A DNA stretch of 61,498 nucleotides from NCBI GenBank assembly GCA_018398765.1, contig JAHBMJ010002760.1, positions 8,567 to 70,064 of the forward strand, written 5' to 3'. Positions 55,970 through 61,498 of the stretch are shown one piece after another. Within the stretch, counting starts at the first letter, position 1; each line of letters starts with the position of its first letter. Position numbers and translations under genes: made by a program. Below the pieces are notes generated by a model. It did not search any database and had not been told where the DNA came from. It worked only from the letters and a program-made list of their open reading frames with translations. The DNA comes from Chromera velia (lineage: Eukaryota; Sar; Chromeraceae).

Positions 55970-58900
55970 GAAAGATACGTCCTTTGTTCTTTGCCTTCCC
56001 TGCAGCGCCGGTTACTGGCAAGACCTCTCTGTGAGCATTCTCAGCGGCAGACTGCCCGACACAGGCGTCGCATCAAACGGCATCCCGGTCGTGTGCACTC
56101 CCTGCATCAGCAACTCCACAAGCGACGCTGGAAGCACACACCCGAGTGCGTGCTACTGCCTAGCGGGGTTCTACATCCTTCCTTACACAACCGCGACAGA
56201 CGGGGAGAGCGGACACCAGTACTGGACGGATGCCAGGTGTGAGGTGTGTCCTGTGAACGCACAGTGCTCAGAGGGTCTGATTGGGTCGGGTACAGATGCG
56301 ACCGTGACCATCTCGTCCTCGACTACTTCCGCCGCTGCGTTTGCACATGCACAGGAGGAGGATCCTTCTGCCTTGTCTTCTGCTTTGTCTTCAAATGAAG
56401 TGCCGGGGCCCTCTGATTTGCCTGCCTCGTCACTTGAGGCCCTGCCGGGGTCCACAGGGTCCCCCTTCCCCTCCAATTCATCCCTAACGAGGCCACGAAG
56501 GCTGCAGACATCCACCACAGAGACTAGGTTCACGATCCTGCAGCACATACGGCCCATGCCCTCGACCAACTACGCCCTTGTGAGCAATGTGGCAACTGCC
56601 GAGATCAAAAGGTGCCCCGTGGACGGGACGTGTCAGAGCGGCGACCAGTCGGTGTTTCAAGAAAGCGAAACGGGAGCTGCGGACTGCGTGTCCAGCATGA
56701 GAGGGGTAAGCAGCCTGTAGTCGAGAGGCAAAAGGTCGGCGTGTTGCACCTTTCTCTTGTCGAATCCTTTCGTTCGCGCATGAACCTTTTTCTTCTTTTT
56801 TTCCTGCCCCGATAAAACCCGAAGATGAGCTCCTTTTCTCTTTGATAGCAAGAGGGCTGCTTTTTGATTTCTATCACGCATGTACTTGGTTCTTTCACTT
56901 TCCATCAGGTCGTAGCAAAATAACTTTTCTCCTCCACTCTATCTGCCTGCCTACCTTGCTTTCTGCCTTCCTTCCTTCCTTCGTTCCTTCCTTCCTTCGT
57001 TCCTTCCTGTCTGTCTGTCGTTCTGATGTCTCTCTGTCTATTTGTCTGTCTGCTAGTGTGCAGCGGTACAGCCTTTTTTTTTGTCGGAAAAGCGAATGCA
57101 GCAATTTGCCATCTGGTCCTTTACAATACTTCGGTTGAAGAAATCGTCCGAATGAGTGAGACCTCTCGAGCACATGCATCGATAGAAATTCGATCGGTTG
57201 AAGGCTTAATAAGTGCCTCCACAGTCTGAGCTAGGAAGAGTGATGTGATGAGCGGATGTCCCGACAACATGCCAATCCGTTTGTATTATTTCGTATCCCT
57301 TTCCGTTTGTGCATGTGCAGCCCCTCTGCAGGCAGTGCCGAGTGGGTGCCGAGGAGCTCCGGCCTGTCGCTGCGTGCTCAAGTTGCTGGAGTCAGTTCGT
57401 GTCCATCATTGTGGCAGCAGGCAGCTTCCTTGTCCTTCTGGTCATCGTGATTGCCTTTGCAGGGCTGTACGGACCTGCATTCCGAGGAGAGACCCTGATC
57501 TACCTAGTAGCTCTGAAGATGCTCTTCCACTTCTTTGGAACGTTGAGGGTCCTCGGACAGGTCAGAGAAAAGCTTGAGGGCATACAGGCATGGTAGGGGG
57601 CTTTTGGCTTTTTGTTTTTGGTGGCCTCGAAAAGAGAAAACAGGGAAGGATGATTAAGGTTGGAAGGCAAGAGAGGGATGGGGAGAATTTCAGCTGGCGT
57701 GATGAAATTAGAGAGCGCTCTGTCCTCATGCAGTCTTTTTTTTCTTCACTTTGAAGAACTTCCTTCACTTCTGTTGTGATGTACATTTGGGTGCCCTTTG
57801 TTTTGGCTTATTGGGTGTGCTTTCTTTTGTTCATATTCCTCTGGCGCATGCAGTTTGATCTGGAGCGCGTGAGTCTGTGGACCCCCCTGGTCCGGGCTGT
57901 CTTCTTGCCCTACGGGTGGATCCCCGCACCCTCAGATGTGTACAGACCTGGGTGCCTGGTCTCAGACTTTATTACGGTACGTATCATATCTGGGTGTGGT
58001 GGTGTGGGGTAAAAGAGTTTGCACGGTTTTCTAGGGGACGGAACGCAACTAAAATGACTGCTCCTCCTGATGTCAGTCAGTGTCTTTGACGAGAAGGAGG
58101 GTGGAAGAAGAGACAGCGAAAGAATGAAAAAGATGGAACAGAGCAAGGGCAGAAATGTGCTCATCTTCTAGGTCTCTCTCTTTCCCTTTCTCTCCCTCTC
58201 TCTCTCTCTCTGCGTGATTGCAGAACGGGATCGGGTTTGATCTGAGTGGCACCTCAGTTGAAGACGACCTTCGGGACATGATCTTTCGTGTTACCACTGC
58301 ACTTCTGATTCTCAGTCCGCTCTTGGTCTTCCTGTTCGTGACTATCATCGGACTGATCGTAGTCATCGTTCGTGGCTGTTGTTGCTGCTGCTGCCCTCCC
58401 CAAAAGGAGCTGAAGGCCAAAATGGAGGCGACACGGGATCCCGAGGAGAGCTTCTTCCTTCACCCCTCGGAAGAGGAACAACAAACAAAACTAGAAAAGT
58501 CCAGACTGATCAACAGGAGGGTGTGGGGAACATGGAGGTTCACCTTCTTCAAGAACAAAAGAGGGTGTATCTGCTGTGGGGGGGAGTTCCTCTCAGACTC
58601 CGTCAGGGCATATCTGTCAGTCAGTCAGTCAGTCAGACAGACAGGTAGGCAGGCAGGCAGGCAGGCAGGCAGACAGTGACACAGTCTGCATGAATCTTGC
58701 CTCACGTCTACTGGTCGGTTTTTCTATCCCACTGTCGATTTCTGATACCCAGCGATTTCCTCACCACCTATCGTCGGGTCAGTGGTTTTTGTGCATTAAT
58801 CAATGCACACACGAATGTGCTCCCGATCCCGCAGCTCCGTCTTTTTTTGGATCTACGAAGGAGCCATGGAAGCCTCCACCGCTGTTTTGAGGTGTGAGAA

Positions 58901-59646
58901 TTTGGGAGCCTACGGGAGCGTTCTTAGGGCAGCTCCTACCATTAGCTGTACAGACACACTGAATCTACCCTTCCAGCTGCTTGGCTACTTTGGAGTGGTG
59001 TTCTACGGAGTGCTGCTGCCCATTACCTTTGTTGTCGTGACGGCAGTCGGCCTGAGGGAACCCCGGGGTCCCAAAGTGGCAGAGAGATTGAGGTCAGTTG
59101 GCTCTGTCTGGTTTGTTTTTGGTCTCAGACTTTCTAGTATATGTTGCTATCTCTCAATTAGCCTCTCTTGCGTTCCATCCCTCAACCCAGACCCCACTTT
59201 TTGTACTCTCACAGGGATCTTGCGCTCCTTTTCTATGGCTTCTCATTCCCTGCCTTCCGGCCGTTGTCTGACTGATCGTGGGCTCTCTCCTCTCTCCAGA
59301 TTGACGCGCATGACAGAGCGTCTGGGGTTCCTCTCTCAAGGACTGGAGCCCCAATTCACCTACTGGGAGGGTCTGACTTTCCTCAGACGCACTCTCCTTT
59401 GGGTCTCTGTGACGTTCTTTTCGGGAAACTCCTCGGACTCCCGGCTTTTTGGAGGTCGGGGTTGGGGTGGGGGTCTGTGGAACGTGAACGTGCGTTTTTT
59501 TTTTCTCTTTGGATGGGATGAAGTGTGAAGCTGATCCTGTCAGTGTTTGAGAGGAGTGGAGGGCCGTCGTTCGTATCGAAACATCTGTTTGTCTGGATGT
59601 TTTGACGGTTGAATGCATTCCAACGGATCAGCGTGTGTGTGTGCGT

Positions 59647-59684
<38 letters not shown>

Positions 59685-59688
59685 GAGA

Positions 59689-59727
<39 letters not shown>

Positions 59728-61498
59728 GTCACACCAAGTGGGCAGGTGAACCTGTTGTCAGAGAGTTAAGGAGACGAGAGAAAGTGCGGAGCGGTGGAAA
59801 ACTTGATCATTTAGGAAGAAATTCTTCTCTTCCTCTGTTCGTGTGCACTTGTGCGTGTTTGTGTGTATTCATGAAAATCTTGAATCTTTACCATCGAAAA
59901 CTATGCTCAAAAGAACGTATTTTTGCATTGTCTCACCCTGATACTTTGCCTCTGCAGTGATTGCGATCCAGGTGGTGGCAGTGGTCGCCCAGTCGCGCTT
60001 CCGTCCTTTCGGCAAGGAGCGCAACGACACTCTCAATTTGATGGAGACTCTCAATTTGTACTGCTGTCTGGTCGTCTTCCTCCTTTTTCTGGTAAGTCTC
60101 GCTCATTCTCTTTTTCTCTATTGGAGGTCGTGTGTTTTTTCTTCCATTTCTTTCGGACTGAAGAGACGGCACCGCAGATCCAGAGATGACTCCCTATTGC
60201 AAGACTGTGTCCACATTTTCTGAACTGAGAGGCATGAATCTGTTCCATTCAGGAGTTTTCTTCGTTTTCACGCACATGTCCGGCCTCTTTGCGTTTCAAC
60301 CCTTTCTCACAAAAGGAGTCTAGATAGGGAAAGAGTTTGGATGTCTTCCCAGAGATTATCCTTGTCGTCAGCCTTCAAATTCATTGTGTTCGCTAGAGAA
60401 TGGTGAACGACATCTGCTCGTTGTTTTTCCCTGCCTGTGTTCAGCCAATGTACTTTCTGACTCTGGACGATTTTGCCAATTTTCTTTTGGCCTCCGTGGC
60501 CCTCGCCCTCGTCTTGGCTTTCTTCGTTTGGGTCTGCTACGAGATTTTCGCCTCCTTTCTCTGGAACATCATCCAGAAGAGCAGAGACATGAAGAGAGCA
60601 CGCAGAGCATCGGACGTCGTGAGGTCCCCTGGGCGTCGGTGTTGCATTCACTGTTGGACCCCCTGGGCGCGTTGTTGCTTGCGTCGACGGGCAGAGGCCT
60701 GGATGAGCGTGTCTACTGTCGGAAGGAAGGATCTCGATGAACAGCCACACGCCAAAGCACAAGTAGCGGTGCTGCGACGACTCAACGTTCTGACATTCAA
60801 AGAAGCAAAACTTGCCCCCCACCGCATTCCGAGCTACATGCTTCCAATTTACTCGGAATTCGATAGCCTTTGTGACCTCTGGTTGAGAGAACGCGCCCGC
60901 AGTGCCGCTGTGTTCTTTCGAGGCCGGGCTGGTCAGCGAGCTCTGATGTTGGAGCTTCCATCTTCTTCCAAAAAGAGAAAGGGGGCTCTTCCTCTCGGTG
61001 TCTCTGTTCCTGAACTTTTGATGGAATTCGGGATCAGGTGGGCGCTGATTGTCGCTGAGTCTTTCAAAGTCGATCCTGAATTGAAACGTTTGTTGACCAC
61101 CTCCGACAATCTGGATGACCTTCTTCTTGCTGCGCAGCGCGTTTTGAGACCTTTGCGTCTCTGGTTAGTTGGGGGTGCAGAAAAGAGGAAGAAAAAGAAG
61201 GAGACAAAGAAAAAAAAGAAGAAAAAGAAAGAAATGAAGAAAGGACAATCCACTGGAGAGAGAACCAGAGAAAGGGAAACCGACATTGAAAGTTCGGAAA
61301 GACTCTCTTCCCGAGACATCCCCCCATCTCTGCCCCCCATCCCCTCTAACTTCTTTGTGGACCCTTACGGAGAAGGTACGTGGGACCCCCGTGCTCCCTG
61401 GGAACCTCTCCAGAGAGACGCCTTCTGGGGATTTGCCCCTGGTCTCGCTGACTCCAGCCAGGCAGGAGACGGGCAGGGGATTAGGGGGGGCTCTCTTC
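54896..61498 (+). CDS. Polytopic membrane protein with HYR and Cys-rich ectodomain (3' end outside window)
   Basis: Exons: 54896-54947, 55123-55384, 56006-56705, 57321-57560, 57854-57976, 58224-58615, 58835-59092, 59300-59454, 59958-60091, 60445 to at least 61,375 and open to the window end. Phases agree throughout; at least 1,100 residues. MRVLQGLALLVCLVTDS is a signal peptide. Exon 2 encodes a hyalin-repeat-like domain (CPSSQVVSQ ... NEGAHTVTATTDIGTSCSFF) followed by GEF/EGF-like Cys (CPPNSQ...CTCDAGYW). Exon 3 is Cys-rich with a Ser/Pro linker, ending SMRGPLCRQC at the membrane border. Then come about seven hydrophobic segments (FLVLLVIVIAFAGLYG; LLVFLFVTIIGLIVVIVRG then six Cys; FQLLGYFGVVFYGVLL; FGKERNDTLNLMETLNL before CCLVVFLLFL; LASVALALVLAFFVW) and a basic cytosolic tail with a Lys run. 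The layout recalls the large TRP-like or EGF/HYR surface proteins of algae and oomycetes. Ligand or channel activity is not known. Confidence 0.78.
55385..55661 (+). repeat. GTGA/GTAA tandem array starting at the 5' splice site of intron 2
   Basis: From the first base of the intron, about 275 bp consist of GTCA, GTGA, GTAA and GTAC tetranucleotides. The higher-order unit of about 40 bp (GTGAGTGAGTGAATAAGTAA plus GTACGTAAGTAA) is repeated four times. Every repeat contains GTGAGT or GTAAGT, the consensus donor motif. Confidence 0.9.
59645..59724 (+). repeat. (GA)n microsatellite in intron 8
   Basis: About 80 bp of GA with occasional GG, after a short TG run. Confidence 0.9.

Noticed and set aside
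1-61498. rRNA, tRNA or snRNA genes
   Set aside because: I scanned by eye and saw no convincing candidate; a covariance-model search would be needed to exclude tRNAs or snRNAs.

Overview
The window looks like nuclear DNA of a free-living microbial eukaryote. Genes are interrupted by many spliceosomal introns, there is no operon structure, intergenic DNA is full of retroelements, and introns are loaded with tetranucleotide microsatellites. The gene content (a Neo1/ATP9-type P4-ATPase, a Qc-SNARE, a HYR/Cys-rich polytopic membrane protein, a secreted Cys-rich repeat protein) and the general look suggest an alveolate alga, possibly a chromerid such as Chromera velia. That assignment is inference from style, not from a match.

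Layout. 1-768: 3' end of a gene of unknown function. 769-12,083: repeat territory, with (AAATC)n-rich DNA, an LTR-like element on the minus strand (about 2,515-7,095), and a decayed reverse-transcriptase retroelement on the minus strand (7,274-11,515) split by a second LTR element (8,248-10,319). 12,084-21,144: a long LINE-type retroelement on the minus strand (coiled-coil region, Cys-rich and Ser-rich region, AP-endonuclease, reverse transcriptase, C-terminal zinc finger), decayed almost only by in-frame stops. 22,454-25,837 (minus): a Qc-SNARE of 115 residues built from seven tiny exons, which no single long ORF reveals. 26,539-28,131 (plus): an intronless secreted protein with a nucleotidyltransferase signature. 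28,622-31,835: an LTR element with a perfect 5-bp target duplication, carrying a foldback element next to its 5' LTR. 33,254-34,346 (minus): a two-exon secreted Cys-rich repeat protein. 35,097-50,489 (plus): a 25-exon, about 1,886-residue P4-ATPase. 50,490-54,131: a foldback element and a minus-strand LTR element with a decayed gag-like ORF. 54,896 to the window end (plus): at least ten exons of a HYR-domain multi-pass membrane protein that runs off the edge.

The host genes share a theme rather than a pathway: a phospholipid flippase and a SNARE of the endomembrane system, plus secreted or surface proteins. Two host gene pairs are divergent (SNARE/nucleotidyltransferase; Cys-rich protein/P4-ATPase), and both shared upstream regions hold a similar CGCGCG...CAACGCGCGC block.

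The two most notable signals are not genes. First, the retroelements keep long reading frames across many nonsense codons with almost no frameshifts, and where conservation shows the lost residue it is Trp, Arg or Gln, as expected from C-to-T (G-to-A) transitions. Second, of 40 introns I could place by reading-frame and family constraints, 18 have C at donor position +3 (GTCAGT, GTCGGT, GTCTGT), and several introns begin directly with a tandem tetranucleotide array that continues the donor motif.
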